Source of the DNA: Poseidonocella sp. HB161398
GTDB lineage: Bacteria > Pseudomonadota > Alphaproteobacteria > Rhodobacterales > Rhodobacteraceae
NCBI RefSeq assembly: GCF_005870025.1
Contig: NZ_VATA01000036.1
Location: 1-64,000 of the forward strand
Reading direction: 5' to 3'
Length of the DNA stretch: 64,000 bases
Positions 1-9,204 of this stretch are shown here, piece after piece. Under the pieces are notes generated by a model. That model had not been told where the DNA came from, ran no database searches, and saw only the letters and a program-made list of their open reading frames with translations. Positions within the stretch are counted from its first letter, which is position 1. Each line of letters opens with the position of its first letter. The position numbers were made by a program, and so were the translations under genes.

Positions 1-237
1 CGGAACTGGAGCGGCTACCACCGACGAAGCAGGGTGGAGACCAAAATGAACTGCGTGAAGCTGCTCGGACAGAGGCTGATGTCCCGCGACTTCAACCGCC
101 AGGTTGCCGAGGTCCAGATCCGTGCGGCGGCCATGAATCGCTTTGCGACCCTAGGCATCCCGGTCACCGTGGTCCTGGGACAAGTGTATCCGGGGAAAGG
201 GGAACTGCGATCATCAGCTGATTTGTCCAACAGCGCC
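1..237 (+). pseudogene. 3' remnant of an IS5-family (IS427-like) transposase
   Basis: Frame 1 is open from the window edge and reads RNWSGYHRRSRVETKMNCVK, then LLGQRLMSRDFNRQVAE and LGIPVT. This is the typical C-terminus of IS5-family DDE transposases common in Rhodobacterales. In intact relatives, as I remember them, a stop follows shortly after this motif. Here the frame stays open past the element end to position 504, so the natural stop seems lost. The element end is recognisable as an IS427-type terminal repeat at 219-237. The 5' part lies outside the window, so I cannot tell whether the rest is intact. Inactivity is inferred from the missing stop and from substitutions. Confidence 0.75.
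219..237 (+). repeat. Right terminal inverted repeat of the IS5-family element
   Basis: The sequence TGATTTGTCCAACAGCGCC is, on the other strand, GGCGCTGTTGGACAAATCA. This matches the usual GGCTTTGTTGCACAAATC-type ends of IS427-group elements with a few substitutions. It marks the likely right boundary of the element. The left end is outside the window, so a target duplication cannot be checked. Confidence 0.6.
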
Positions 238-848
238 ATCCCGCTGACACTCCCATTGAAAGGGAGCGATCAGAGGCGAATATCGTTTTGTATTTCGTAC
301 TATATTTCCCCGAATCCAGTTCGAAAACCAGAGACTCATCGGCGAGCCGGCCCTCTTTTATTTAACACTGCTCGTTATTTCGAACGGCTTGCAGCGACAA
401 TTCTGTCGCATCCCCAACACCGCCCCAAATCTGGCAGGGTCAGGGTGTTCATACTTGGCAGAACGATGCGGCACTCCCGCAATCCGGGCTACGGTCCAAG
501 GTGAAACCATTTCAGCGGATAAAATTTTCAGCAACGCCAGCAGGATGTCGGATTTTCTCGAACCGACCTCCTGTTGATATTGAGTTCCCAGCCACGAAAT
601 TGGTTTTCGAGATCGGCATAAAGCCGCCGAGAACCACGGCGCGCCGACATACGGGATTTCAAATTTTTAATCCTCATTTAATAACCCTGCTTCAGAAGTT
701 TTCCCGGCCCGGAAAGAAATCCGGATCAACCGGAAGGAAACGGGAACGCTTCTGACTGGTGATTGCGCAGGCCGGCGCAAAAAACATAGTAAAATGTGGT
801 GCTTAGAAAAAAGCGCTGCATCTGGTGCGGACAAAAAGGGAACTATCT
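238..848. other. Gene-free AT-richer stretch between the IS end and the beta-helix gene
   Basis: About 610 bases without a convincing gene. Short open frames here (for example 501-755 on the plus strand) have no recognisable motif and no good ribosome binding site. Base composition is close to 50% GC, well below the rest of the window. The stretch ends in the leader of the beta-helix gene and probably carries its promoter, but I cannot point to convincing -35/-10 boxes. Confidence 0.5.
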
Positions 849-3305
849 ATGACTGTCTGGTATTCTTCGGAGCTGGGCTGGAAATCCGGCGAAGACGTAT
901 CGAGCAAAATGGCAAACATGTTGTCGAGTACATTCAAATCGGGAGATACCTTAGTTCTCGAAGACATGTACAAGATCTCCGGATCCAATTTGCAACTGCC
1001 TTCTAACTTTACGTTAACTGCCGAGAAAGGTGCCGGATTCGATGTCAAAACAACGGCATCGGACTCATCTCCACTTTTTCTTGCGGCAGACGGGGTTACG
1101 GTTTCCAATGTGACTTTCCAGGCGTCATCGGCACCTGATACCGGCTATCTCGGGACGAAGCCCCAGCCAGGGGAACATTTCGATCCCAAGATCTTCTTCA
1201 TGCTCAAGGGGGACGACAATGTCACCTTCAGCAACACGTCCTTCACCGGCAATGTCGAGATGTTCATCGACGCCCATGACAGCGACGATCTGACAATCGA
1301 AGACAGCTATTTCGAAGGCGGCAAGTACCAGGTCCGGCTTCTCGGCAGCACGGATGACGCGGTCGTCACCGGCAGCCTGTTCCGCCATTCGCTCGCCGAC
1401 GGCATCAAGACCGAGGCAAACGACGGCGTCGGCCCGCATCGCATCTCGATCACCGGCAGCTTCTTCGACGACGCCAATCGCGACGGCGTCGATACGGCGG
1501 GCGGGTTCAAGGACGGCTATATCGCGGATTCCGTGTTCTACGCCAACGGGATCGACCTGAAGATCGTCATGGAGAAGGCGGCCGACGTGACGACGGAGCG
1601 CGCCGTCAGCGGCGTCCGCATCGACAATATCCACGTGATCGACGAGGCCAATGCCGTCGTCGTCACGATGCTCGACCGGGTCGGCGTGCTGACAGCCTCG
1701 AATGCCGATACCTACATGCCGCACGACATCGTCGTGACGAACTCCACCATCGAAAGCACCACTGGCGACGAGGTCCGCGCCTTCCTGATCAAGGACGGCT
1801 ACGACATCACCTGGGAGGACATGACCTATCTGGGCAATGTCTCCGACCGGCGGCTCCTGAATGCCGAAGCGCCCTCGGGCTGGTCCTCCTACAATGTCGG
1901 CGGCACCGGCACCACCACCGGTAGCTCGACGACCTCCGATCCCGAAGCGCTCTGGGGCGGCTCGGCCGGTCCGGTGGAACTCGGTTCGGACGACCAGACC
2001 ACCACGACGCCGGACAACAATGGCAGCGTCGTGGAGGAGCCGGATACCGGAACGGATGCGGGAACCGACACGGGCACGGACACCGGCACCGGGACGGATA
2101 CGGGCACGGACACCGGGACGGATACCGGCAGCGGCACGGATACCGGCTCCGACACTGGCGCCGTCCGCGAGCCCGACGCCGTTTCCGGCGATGCCCTGTT
2201 CTCGCTTTCGGGCGACATGGAATTCTCCGGCTCGGATGCGGACGTGCTGGAATACACCCCGGACGCGGCGCTGAAGGTCTCCGCAGCGGCAATCTCCTTC
2301 AGCTTCAATGCCGATACGGTGCAGGATAGACAAGGGCTCGTCTCCAAGGACGCCAAGGGCACGGACACCAATGACGGCCATTTCACGAGCTACATCAAGG
2401 ACGGTACGCTCCATGTCCGCTTCCAGCTCGACGACCAGGCCCGGAACTTCGGGGTGGATGGCATAAAGGCCGGTACAGACTACGACGTGACGGCGAGCTT
2501 CGGCGATGGCGAGGTAGCTTTCTGGCTCGATGGCGAGTTGGTTGGGCAGTCGGCATTCGACTATGACTGGACGGTGAACGGCGAGTATCTCCAGGTCGGT
2601 GCCAATGGCTGGGCCAGCGGCTCGGGAGAGGCGGGCTTCATTCATTCCTTCGACGGCAGCATCTCGGACGTCCTGATCACGGATCTCTCCGGCGATGCCG
2701 GCGCCGTGACCGATCCCGGGACGGGGACGGACACGGGGACGGACACGGGCAGCGAACCCGATATCGGCACGGACGTGATCCTCTTCGCGCTCGAGGACGA
2801 CACCGAGTTCTCCGGCTCGGCCGGCGATGTCCTGGAATACGCCCCCGACAGCGCGCTGAATGTCGAGGCGGCCACGATCGCCTTCAGCTTCAACGCCGAC
2901 ACGGTCCAGGACACCCAGGGGCTGGTCTCCAAGGACGCCAAGGGCACGGTCGTCAATGACAGCCATTTCACGAGCTACATCAAGAACGGCACGCTCTATG
3001 TCCGCTTCCAGGAGGACGACCAGAACCGGACCTTCACGGTGGACGGCATCAAGGCGGATACCGACTACGACGTCGTCGCGAGCTTCGGCGATGGCGAGGT
3101 GTCGCTCTGGCTCGACGGCGAGCTGGTCGGGCAGTCGGCCTTCGACTACGACTGGACGGACAATGGCGAGTATCTCCAGGTGGGCGCCAATGGCTGGGCC
3201 AGCGTCTCCGGCCAGGCGGGCTTCACCCACGAGTTCGACGGCACCATTTCGAACGTGGTGATCTCCGACGCCGCCCCCGAAGATGCCTGGGCCTTCCTGG
3301 CCTGA
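849..3305 (+). CDS. Right-handed parallel beta-helix protein with two LamG-like domains
   Basis: An 818-residue protein. Residues about 30-340 show degenerate beta-helix coils of the pectate-lyase/AlgE-epimerase type (repeated short strands with Asn, Asp and Gly turns, such as DDLTIEDSYFEGGKYQVRL). A low-complexity Asp-Thr-Gly linker follows (about 399-437). Two near-identical concanavalin/LamG-like domains (about 448-610 and 642-810) are joined by another Thr-Gly-Asp linker. ATG 849 is chosen over upstream GTG 825 because AAGGGA lies about 8 bases before it. No Sec or Tat signal is visible at the N-terminus, so export, if any, would need a C-terminal (type I) or other route. Polysaccharide binding or modification is inferred from the fold; no catalytic site was identified. 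Confidence 0.85.
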   Translation: MTVWYSSELGWKSGEDVSSKMANMLSSTFKSGDTLVLEDMYKISGSNLQLPSNFTLTAEKGAGFDVKTTASDSSPLFLAADGVTVSNVTFQASSAPDTGYLGTKPQPGEHFDPKIFFMLKGDDNVTFSNTSFTGNVEMFIDAHDSDDLTIEDSYFEGGKYQVRLLGSTDDAVVTGSLFRHSLADGIKTEANDGVGPHRISITGSFFDDANRDGVDTAGGFKDGYIADSVFYANGIDLKIVMEKAADVTTERAVSGVRIDNIHVIDEANAVVVTMLDRVGVLTASNADTYMPHDIVVTNSTIESTTGDEVRAFLIKDGYDITWEDMTYLGNVSDRRLLNAEAPSGWSSYNVGGTGTTTGSSTTSDPEALWGGSAGPVELGSDDQTTTTPDNNGSVVEEPDTGTDAGTDTGTDTGTGTDTGTDTGTDTGSGTDTGSDTGAVREPDAVSGDALFSLSGDMEFSGSDADVLEYTPDAALKVSAAAISFSFNADTVQDRQGLVSKDAKGTDTNDGHFTSYIKDGTLHVRFQLDDQARNFGVDGIKAGTDYDVTASFGDGEVAFWLDGELVGQSAFDYDWTVNGEYLQVGANGWASGSGEAGFIHSFDGSISDVLITDLSGDAGAVTDPGTGTDTGTDTGSEPDIGTDVILFALEDDTEFSGSAGDVLEYAPDSALNVEAATIAFSFNADTVQDTQGLVSKDAKGTVVNDSHFTSYIKNGTLYVRFQEDDQNRTFTVDGIKADTDYDVVASFGDGEVSLWLDGELVGQSAFDYDWTDNGEYLQVGANGWASVSGQAGFTHEFDGTISNVVISDAAPEDAWAFLA
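2042..2158 (+). repeat. Tandem Asp-Thr-Gly-Thr linker-coding repeat
   Basis: Short degenerate repeats of the type GACACGGGCACG / GATACCGGAACG encode a (DTGT)n-like flexible linker between the beta-helix and the first LamG-like domain. A shorter copy at about 2710-2775 links the two LamG-like domains. Such repeats are prone to slippage and copy-number change. Confidence 0.8.
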
Positions 3306-3337
3306 TCCGCGGGCCGACGGACTCTAGACTTTCGCGG

Positions 3338-3365
3338 ACCGGGCCCATCGGGCCCGGTTCTTTTT
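3338..3365 (+). terminator. Rho-independent terminator after the beta-helix gene
   Basis: A perfect 9-bp stem ACCGGGCCC / GGGCCCGGT with loop ATC is followed directly by TTCTTTTT. It sits 33 bases after the stop codon at 3305 and ends that transcript as a single-gene unit. Confidence 0.9.
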
Positions 3366-3529
3366 CATGCCGAACATTCATTGGGCGATGCTCTCTGGCC
3401 AGCCAAAGAACGCAGGACCAACCGGTATCGGGCCGGGAGAGATGGCGCTGGATTTCCGATCTGCATGCCGCCAAGCCAAGCGGCAGGACCGGCGGCATTT
3501 CCGGCGGCGATTTTCAGGTCCGGCATGCC

Positions 3530-4825
3530 GCCACCATGGACCGGCCCGGCGCCGCCAGCCAATGGACGGTCTGCGGGCGCTTCTCGCTGCAGTCGCCGAT
3601 CCATGCGCCGGGCCCGTTGCGGGCCGTCGGCTCCGAAAGCGTTCAGGAGGACGCACTCGCTTGTCAGCAAGCCACTGCACCCCAGGGCTTTGCCGGAAAG
3701 CCCCGAGACCGGCCATCGCCTCTCGTTCATCCGGCTATCGATCCAGCATCCGTGCCCGTCCATGGAGATCTTCACTTTCGCGCCGTGGAGCACGCCGGTG
3801 ACGTCCGTGATGGTAATTGAGCCCCTTGATCGGCTGCTCGCAGGGCATTTCCGCAGAAAGCATCCCGAAGCCGCGCCGACGATCTCCGGCGCGCCCTCGA
3901 CCGCGAGCGCTTGCTTCAGGGTCCCGGCGCAGACCGCCGCGTCCGTCGAGTTCGGCATCTGCCAGCTTGGCAGCTTCCCGCAGAGCCAGTCCATGATGGC
4001 CGCGGACTATAGAAAACCGCGACGCATGGGGTGCCGGTGATATCGGCGGACAAGCCCAGTTTCGCTGGGCTACGGGCCCGTCCTTCAGAAGGCGAGCTGC
4101 CTGCTCCGCGGGTTCGCGCATGATGGCGCGCGATGCAGCTCGTGCCCCGGACACGTCCTGCTCGTCCCGGGCGCCGGGCAGATGTCCCCAGAGTCATTGG
4201 CCCCATCAGCCGGCGCAGGCGGTGATGCCCGCATTCGCGCCCTTCGCGCGGCATGTGCCGGGCCATGCCGGGACCCGGACCAGAGCCTGTCCGGAAACCG
4301 GTGGCCGATTGTCTTAATGAAGGCGAGGTTGTCGGCGCTTTCGCCGCGCCGGTCGCATAGGCTCGCGCGGGCGAGCGACAGCAGGCTGCGCTGCCGCCCG
4401 GACGCCGGGAGGGGGATGTTCTTTCCTCACCGCGTTCTGACTCCAGCGCCGGGGATGAGACTGGACGCCTCTGACATCGGAGCAGTGACCGTGGCCCTGC
4501 GCGGCCGCGCAAGCGCTGCGGAGCCTCCCGCTCGATCACCAGCTGGCCATTTCTGGCGTGCATTCGCCCGTTGCGCTCGAACCCGTGGCTCCGGCGGGCG
4601 CGCTTTCGATCGCGGCGGCCGATATGGGGGGCTCGGATGCCGCTCGGGCGCCAAAGGCCCGTGCGATGTTCCCGGTCGCGCGGCCCATCCAGCCACGGAT
4701 CATGGCGGAGTGGATATCGCACTTCTTCAACAGCTTGGCCGTCGCCAGTTCCTTGCTGACGGTTTCGAGCGCCACGGTCGCTCCGCACTCTGCCGGATCG
4801 TGTTCCTCCTGTCGCCATCCCAGGT
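3530..4825 (-). pseudogene. Degenerate IS3-family insertion element (orfA + orfB remnants)
   Basis: The minus strand carries recognisable but shuffled-frame pieces of an IS3-family transposase. OrfA starts near 4820 (WRQEEHDPAEC, then VALETVSKELATAKLLKK, ISAAAIE and, in another frame near 4545, ARNGQLVIERE). OrfB continues with GESADNLAF, HRLRRLMG and the catalytic-region motif ADIT near 4044. A further frame change gives MDWLCGKLPSWQMPN, KVKISMDGHGCW (about 3765) and ECVLLNAF. Several frameshifts, stops and a small insertion inside the ERLWRSLKYE region make it non-functional. Similarity was recognised by motif order, not by alignment, so the edges are approximate. Confidence 0.75.
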
Positions 4826-5508
4826 CAGTCCCCGTCCGGCGCTGCAGCCCGGCACCCGTTCCGGTACCCTGCGGCGGCCTCGCAGCACGTTGAAAGGCCA
4901 GGACGGAAATGGCCTCGCGCCTTGCTTTCATTCTCGCTGTCCACTGCGCCAAGAGGCGTCGGCGGGCTATTTCTCGGACCCGCCTGCTCCCCCTGCCGCA
5001 TGTCCTCCGCCGTGTCCTTCGAGCGGCGAGTCTCCCGGCGCAGCTCCGCCAGTTCCGCGGCCCCGCCTGATGCCTCCGGATCATCGCCGCCGGACCCGCA
5101 GCAGCTCCAGCCATCGGCCCATCAGCCGTGACGGCGAAACGCCGGGCCTCGCGCCGTGCTGGCCTTCATGGCGCCCGGCGCCGAAGGGCGGGCAGCGGCC
5201 TGATCCTTGAGCCCCGCAGCGAAACGGCAGCCGGGCTGCCTGCTCGTGCGGGGTCCCTTTCCCGGGGAGAGAGACGCCGCCCCGGCCCGGGCGGCCGTGG
5301 CAGGCGCGCAGGGCCGGACCAGCCCATGACAGCCCCGCCGGCGGGCCCTGCGGGACGCTTGCCGGGCCCGATGCGCACCCCGCGCCGCCGAGTGGTTCTG
5401 CCATGCGGAGCCGGCTGGACGGCGGCTGGAAATACCCTAGAATTTAACATGTAACCTGCGTTTGGCAGCGCCCGGCGCCAGCTTCCGGGCCCCCAGAAAG
5501 GGATAGTC
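4826..5508. other. Gene-free remnant region, possibly a second IS3-type fragment
   Basis: No intact gene is visible. On the minus strand near 5000-5080 one frame reads AELAELRRETRRSKDTAED, which faintly resembles the leucine-zipper end of IS3 OrfA proteins; this is weak. The rest is GC-rich with many accidental open frames. The last bases (about 5440-5508) contain an AATTTAACATGTAACC stretch and the leader of the following outer-membrane gene. Confidence 0.35.
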
Positions 5509-6108
5509 ATGATTGCTCCTGTTTCGCGGACCTTGCCGAAAGCGGCCGTCCTCGCCCTCGCGGGCCTCGCGGCCCTTCCGGCAGGCACCGCCCGCGCCGA
5601 TGGCGAATTCTTCCAGCTCGATTTCGCCGACGAGGCCCGCGACTCGGTGGTCTCGGTGACCCGCGGCAGGCTCAGCGCCGGAGCGACCTATTCGGAATAC
5701 GAGGGCGGCAGCGCCGCAAGCGGGGCCGTCACCTGGTCCTTCCCGCTGGCCGGCATCGCCACCGCCAAGATCGGCCCGAGCTTCGGCAAGACCTTCGGCG
5801 ATTCCGGCGACGATGACCTGAAGCTCGGCGGCAAGATCATCCTCGAGCGCTGGTCCCCCGCCCCCTTCGGCCATGTCTTCCTGCTTGGCGAGTACAGCAC
5901 GATCGACAACAACTACTTCACGCTTCTGCAGACCGGCTTCGGCCAGACCGGGCTGGCCGCCGAGATCACCGCCGGGGGCAGCGACAAGTACGACTCCGTC
6001 ACCGCCGGCCTGACCAAGCGGCTCGGCGACAGCCCGGTCTATCTGCGCGCGGGCTACAAGTTCACCGACGAGACGGCCTATATCGGCTTTGCGATCAATA
6101 CCTTCTGA
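5509..6108 (+). CDS. Small outer-membrane beta-barrel protein
   Basis: A 199-residue protein with an N-terminal Sec signal peptide (hydrophobic stretch at about 12-28, Ala-rich cleavage near TARA-DG). The mature part alternates polar and aromatic or hydrophobic residues as in short amphipathic strands (for example VYLRAGYKFTDETAYIGFAINTF) and ends in Phe, the usual BAM recognition end of barrel proteins. Predicted place: outer membrane. The next gene starts 13 bases downstream on the same strand, so the two are probably co-transcribed. The position beside a glucan synthesis cassette suggests a link to export or surface attachment, but nothing in the sequence proves it. Confidence 0.7.
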   Translation: MIAPVSRTLPKAAVLALAGLAALPAGTARADGEFFQLDFADEARDSVVSVTRGRLSAGATYSEYEGGSAASGAVTWSFPLAGIATAKIGPSFGKTFGDSGDDDLKLGGKIILERWSPAPFGHVFLLGEYSTIDNNYFTLLQTGFGQTGLAAEITAGGSDKYDSVTAGLTKRLGDSPVYLRAGYKFTDETAYIGFAINTF

Positions 6109-6121
6109 AAGGGTCGGTTCC

Positions 6122-7237
6122 ATGTCTGACAGCACCTCCAGGACGGGGCGCGTGACGCTTGCAGGGGCGACCTACGGCTTTGTCCTCGCCTCGGTCCTCG
6201 TCATGGCCGCGGCCGCCACGGCGGTCTTCTGGTCGCGCTCCGACGCGGCGATCGACGAGGCGCTCGATGCCGCGGTCCGGACCCGGACCAGCGCGGCGGG
6301 CGAGATTTTCGCCCGCGAGCTGCATGGCGACTGGGTCGATCTGGGCTACCTGGCCCAGGCCGCCGGGCAGGCCGATCTTGACGGGATCGGCGCGCTGATG
6401 GACGGCATGCGCGGCGACGGCACGCGGATCTCCTGGATCGGCTTCGCCGGGGTGGACGGCAAGGTGATCGCGGCCTCGGACGGGCTGCTGGCCGGCGCCG
6501 ATGTCAGCCAGCGGCCCTGGTTCCGCAACGGTCTGCGCTCGGGCTTCGCGGGCGACCTGCACGAGGCGGTGCTGCTGGCGCAGAAGCTTCGGCCCGAAGG
6601 CGGCGATCCGCTGCGCTTCATCGACCTCGCCCTGCCAGTGCGCACCCCGGCCGGGGACGTGATCGGCGTGGTCGCCATGCATATCGACGCGGCCTGGGCC
6701 GAACAGATGCTGGCGGAGACCGGCGGGATGCTGGGGATCGATCTCTACCTGATCAGCAATGACGGCACGGTGGTGATGTCCTCGGGCGGCGGCGCGCCGG
6801 GGACGGGCGAACTGCGGCTGCTATCCGCAGCGCGCGCGGGCACCGAGACGGCCGGGCGCGAGACCTGGCCCGACGGCCGGCAGTACTTCACCACGCTGGT
6901 GCCGAATGTCGCCTATGCCGATCTGCCGAGCTTCGGCTGGCGGCTTGCCGGGCGGATCGACGCGACGACCTTCCGCCCGGGGCTGCACACGCTCCTCGGC
7001 TCGGCCGCGCTGGCCGTCGCGGTGGCGCTGGCCGCGCTGGCGGTGCTGTCGGTGCTCTTCGTGCGGATCTTCATCTACCCGGTCTCGGTGCTCTCGGCGA
7101 ATGCCGACACGCTGGCCTCGGGCGCGGATATCTACCCGCCGGAGAACGGCTCCAGCCGCGAGGTGGCGCAGCTCTCCGGCGCGCTGGCCCGGCTGCAGGC
7201 GCGCCGGACTGCCAGGGCCTCTAGGACCGCGACGTGA
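6122..7237 (+). CDS. Membrane dCache-type sensor protein lacking an output domain
   Basis: A 371-residue protein from ATG 6122, preceded by GAAAGGG. It has a first membrane helix (about 13-36), a periplasmic region of about 250 residues with Cache features (a RPWFRNGL-type motif, then DLALPVRTPAGDVIGVVAMHID), a second helix (about 290-320) and a short HAMP-like tail. It stops there: no methyl-accepting, GGDEF, EAL or kinase domain follows. The 3' end overlaps the 3' end of the oppositely oriented glucan synthase gene by 17 bases. It could be a ligand sensor acting through a partner protein, or a truncated receptor. The frame shows no sign of interruption before the stop. Confidence 0.7.
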   Translation: MSDSTSRTGRVTLAGATYGFVLASVLVMAAAATAVFWSRSDAAIDEALDAAVRTRTSAAGEIFARELHGDWVDLGYLAQAAGQADLDGIGALMDGMRGDGTRISWIGFAGVDGKVIAASDGLLAGADVSQRPWFRNGLRSGFAGDLHEAVLLAQKLRPEGGDPLRFIDLALPVRTPAGDVIGVVAMHIDAAWAEQMLAETGGMLGIDLYLISNDGTVVMSSGGGAPGTGELRLLSAARAGTETAGRETWPDGRQYFTTLVPNVAYADLPSFGWRLAGRIDATTFRPGLHTLLGSAALAVAVALAALAVLSVLFVRIFIYPVSVLSANADTLASGADIYPPENGSSREVAQLSGALARLQARRTARASRTAT

Positions 7238-9203
7238 CCGAGAAGCGCTCGACCAGATCGTGCAGCAGCGCCGGGCCGCGGACATTCGCGACGCCCGGCG
7301 CGCTGCCTTCGGCGTAGAAGCGCACGAAGAAGGCCTCGCGCTGCGCGTCATCCGGCAAGAGCTGCAGGCGCGCCCCGTCCGAGGTGGTGGCGATGACATA
7401 GGCCTCCACCTCGCCTGGCACCCCCTCGATCTCCAGCGTGCCGCGGGTCTCGCTGGGGAAGGTGACGCCGCGCAGCCGCACCGTGTCCATCGTCAGCGAC
7501 GTGATCCACAGGTACCATTCCATGCCGTCGACATGGAAGGTCACGCGCTCGGGCTTGTCGGCGACATGGATCTCGGAGCGCGGCAGCTCGATGCAGGCCA
7601 GCGCCGTGACCGCCAGGACGATCAGGTTGTAGACCGACCAGAACAGGATCACCCATTTGCCGTCGCCCGCGTCGTTATAGGCGAAGAGATCCGAGAAGAT
7701 GCCGAGGCAGACGCCGACGAAGGTCACCGCGAAGGCGATCAGGAAGGGCATCATCAGCCGCCACTGCACCACCACCTTCGACCGGTCGCCGCCCTTGGCG
7801 GTCACCGAGAACGGGTGGCCATGCGGCTTGAACAGCCCGGTGAAGGCGGCGCGGCTGATCGGCACCGCGCCGATGAGCTGGCTGACATCGTTGAGGATCG
7901 GCACCACCATGCCGCTGCTCAGCAGGTTGAGGATCACCAGGATCCACAGGAAATAGCAGCCGAAATAGCTGACCACGTCCGGCAGCCGCGCATCCACCAC
8001 GGTGATGTTGAAGTACCAGTAGAGCAGCGGAAACAAGATCGAGGCGATGCGGAACGGAAAGGTCGTCGTCCAGTAGAAGACCGAGTCGACCATGCTCCAG
8101 CGGTCGCGGAAGCGCAGGTTGCTCTTCGCGAAGGGCCCGATCGAGGAGCGCGCGATCTGCATCAGCCCCAGGCACCAGCGCGCCCGCTGGGTGACGTATT
8201 CCTTCAGCCCCTCCGGCGCCAGCCCCTCGGTCAGCGGCTCCGCCAGGTAGGCGGTCTCCCAGCCGTGGTTCTGCAGGACCAGCGTCAGCATGAAATCCTC
8301 GGTCACGCTCTCGGTCGGCAGCCCGCCGATATCCTCCAGCGCCGCCATCCGGCACATCGAGGAGGTGCCGCAGCAGAAGGCGATCCCCCAGCCGTCGCGC
8401 GAGGGCTGCATGTGGTCGAAGAAGAAGCGCTGCTCGTCCGGATAGGAGCGGCTGAGACCGAAATTGTGCTGGATCGGGTCGGGGTTGAAGAAGTGCTGCG
8501 GCGTCTGCACCAGCCCGACCTTGGGGTCGTGGAACAGCGCCAGCGTGCGCGAGATGAAGCCCCGGTGCGGCACGAAATCCGCATCCAGCACGGCGACGAA
8601 GGCCGGGGGCTCGGGATCCTCGGCGAGCCGCGCCAGCGCGTGGTTGATATTGCCGGCCTTGGCGCCCTTGTTGTCGGGGCGGCGCATGTAGCGCACCTCC
8701 TGCTGGGCGCAGAAATCCCGCAGCCAGTCGCGCCGGCTGTCGTCGAGGATCACGACTTCCTTGTTCTGGTGGCGCAGCGCCTTGGAGCCGACGATGGTGC
8801 GCTCGAGGACGTCCTTGTCCTCGTTATAGGTGGCGATCAGGATCGCCACCCGCGGCTCGGGCCCGTCCCACCAGCCGGCATTCTCGTCGGCCTCCTGGCT
8901 GCGCAGCTTGATCCGCGACATGATCACGAAGGCGCTGAGCGAGCCCGCCAGCGCCAGCATCTCCAGCGCGTAGAGCAGGACGGAGGCGGCGAAATCGACG
9001 GTCAGCCCCGCGGGCGCCAGCGTCTGCGTGCCCCGCCACCACGCGTAGCGCAGGGCGAGGAGGAAGGCGATCGAGAAGAGCGCCGTGCGGTGGCGGTTGT
9101 TGGTCGGGTCGACGATGGACGGGAGCAGCAGCGCCACCCCGCCCACCAGCACGAGATGCAGCGTGCTGGAGCCCAGATCGCCGAGATGCGGAAAGGGCAG
9201 CAT
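7221..9203 (-). CDS. Family 2 membrane beta-glucan synthase (BcsA/CrdS/BgsA-like)
   Basis: A 660-residue processive glycosyltransferase of the inner membrane. Three N-terminal membrane segments are followed by the GT-A core with DD (154-155), DAD (207-209), TED (301-303) and QRARW (339-343), then further membrane helices. The BcsA-type gating loop motif FSVTAKGG is at 465-472. The C-terminal 100 residues occupy the PilZ position but lack a clear RxxxR plus DxSxxG pair, so c-di-GMP binding is uncertain. Gene order (membrane-fusion protein immediately before it, one base apart) matches bgsB-bgsA of Sinorhizobium, which makes mixed-linkage beta-glucan; cellulose and curdlan synthases are alternatives. 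It uses UDP-glucose by family knowledge; the linkage made cannot be told from sequence. Confidence 0.9.
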   Translation of the reverse strand: MLPFPHLGDLGSSTLHLVLVGGVALLLPSIVDPTNNRHRTALFSIAFLLALRYAWWRGTQTLAPAGLTVDFAASVLLYALEMLALAGSLSAFVIMSRIKLRSQEADENAGWWDGPEPRVAILIATYNEDKDVLERTIVGSKALRHQNKEVVILDDSRRDWLRDFCAQQEVRYMRRPDNKGAKAGNINHALARLAEDPEPPAFVAVLDADFVPHRGFISRTLALFHDPKVGLVQTPQHFFNPDPIQHNFGLSRSYPDEQRFFFDHMQPSRDGWGIAFCCGTSSMCRMAALEDIGGLPTESVTEDFMLTLVLQNHGWETAYLAEPLTEGLAPEGLKEYVTQRARWCLGLMQIARSSIGPFAKSNLRFRDRWSMVDSVFYWTTTFPFRIASILFPLLYWYFNITVVDARLPDVVSYFGCYFLWILVILNLLSSGMVVPILNDVSQLIGAVPISRAAFTGLFKPHGHPFSVTAKGGDRSKVVVQWRLMMPFLIAFAVTFVGVCLGIFSDLFAYNDAGDGKWVILFWSVYNLIVLAVTALACIELPRSEIHVADKPERVTFHVDGMEWYLWITSLTMDTVRLRGVTFPSETRGTLEIEGVPGEVEAYVIATTSDGARLQLLPDDAQREAFFVRFYAEGSAPGVANVRGPALLHDLVERFSVTSRS

Positions 9204-9204
9204 C

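Noticed and set aside
501-755. Possible small gene between the IS end and the beta-helix gene
   Set aside because: No ribosome binding site, no recognised motif, and it lies in a degenerate AT-richer stretch.
2042-2158. Repeat tract considered as a CRISPR or satellite array
   Set aside because: The units are short, in frame and encode a DTGT linker inside a protein; there are no unique spacers.
1125-3230. Minus-strand open frame of about 700 codons in the beta-helix gene
   Set aside because: It comes from the biased codon use of the plus-strand gene; no recognisable domain.
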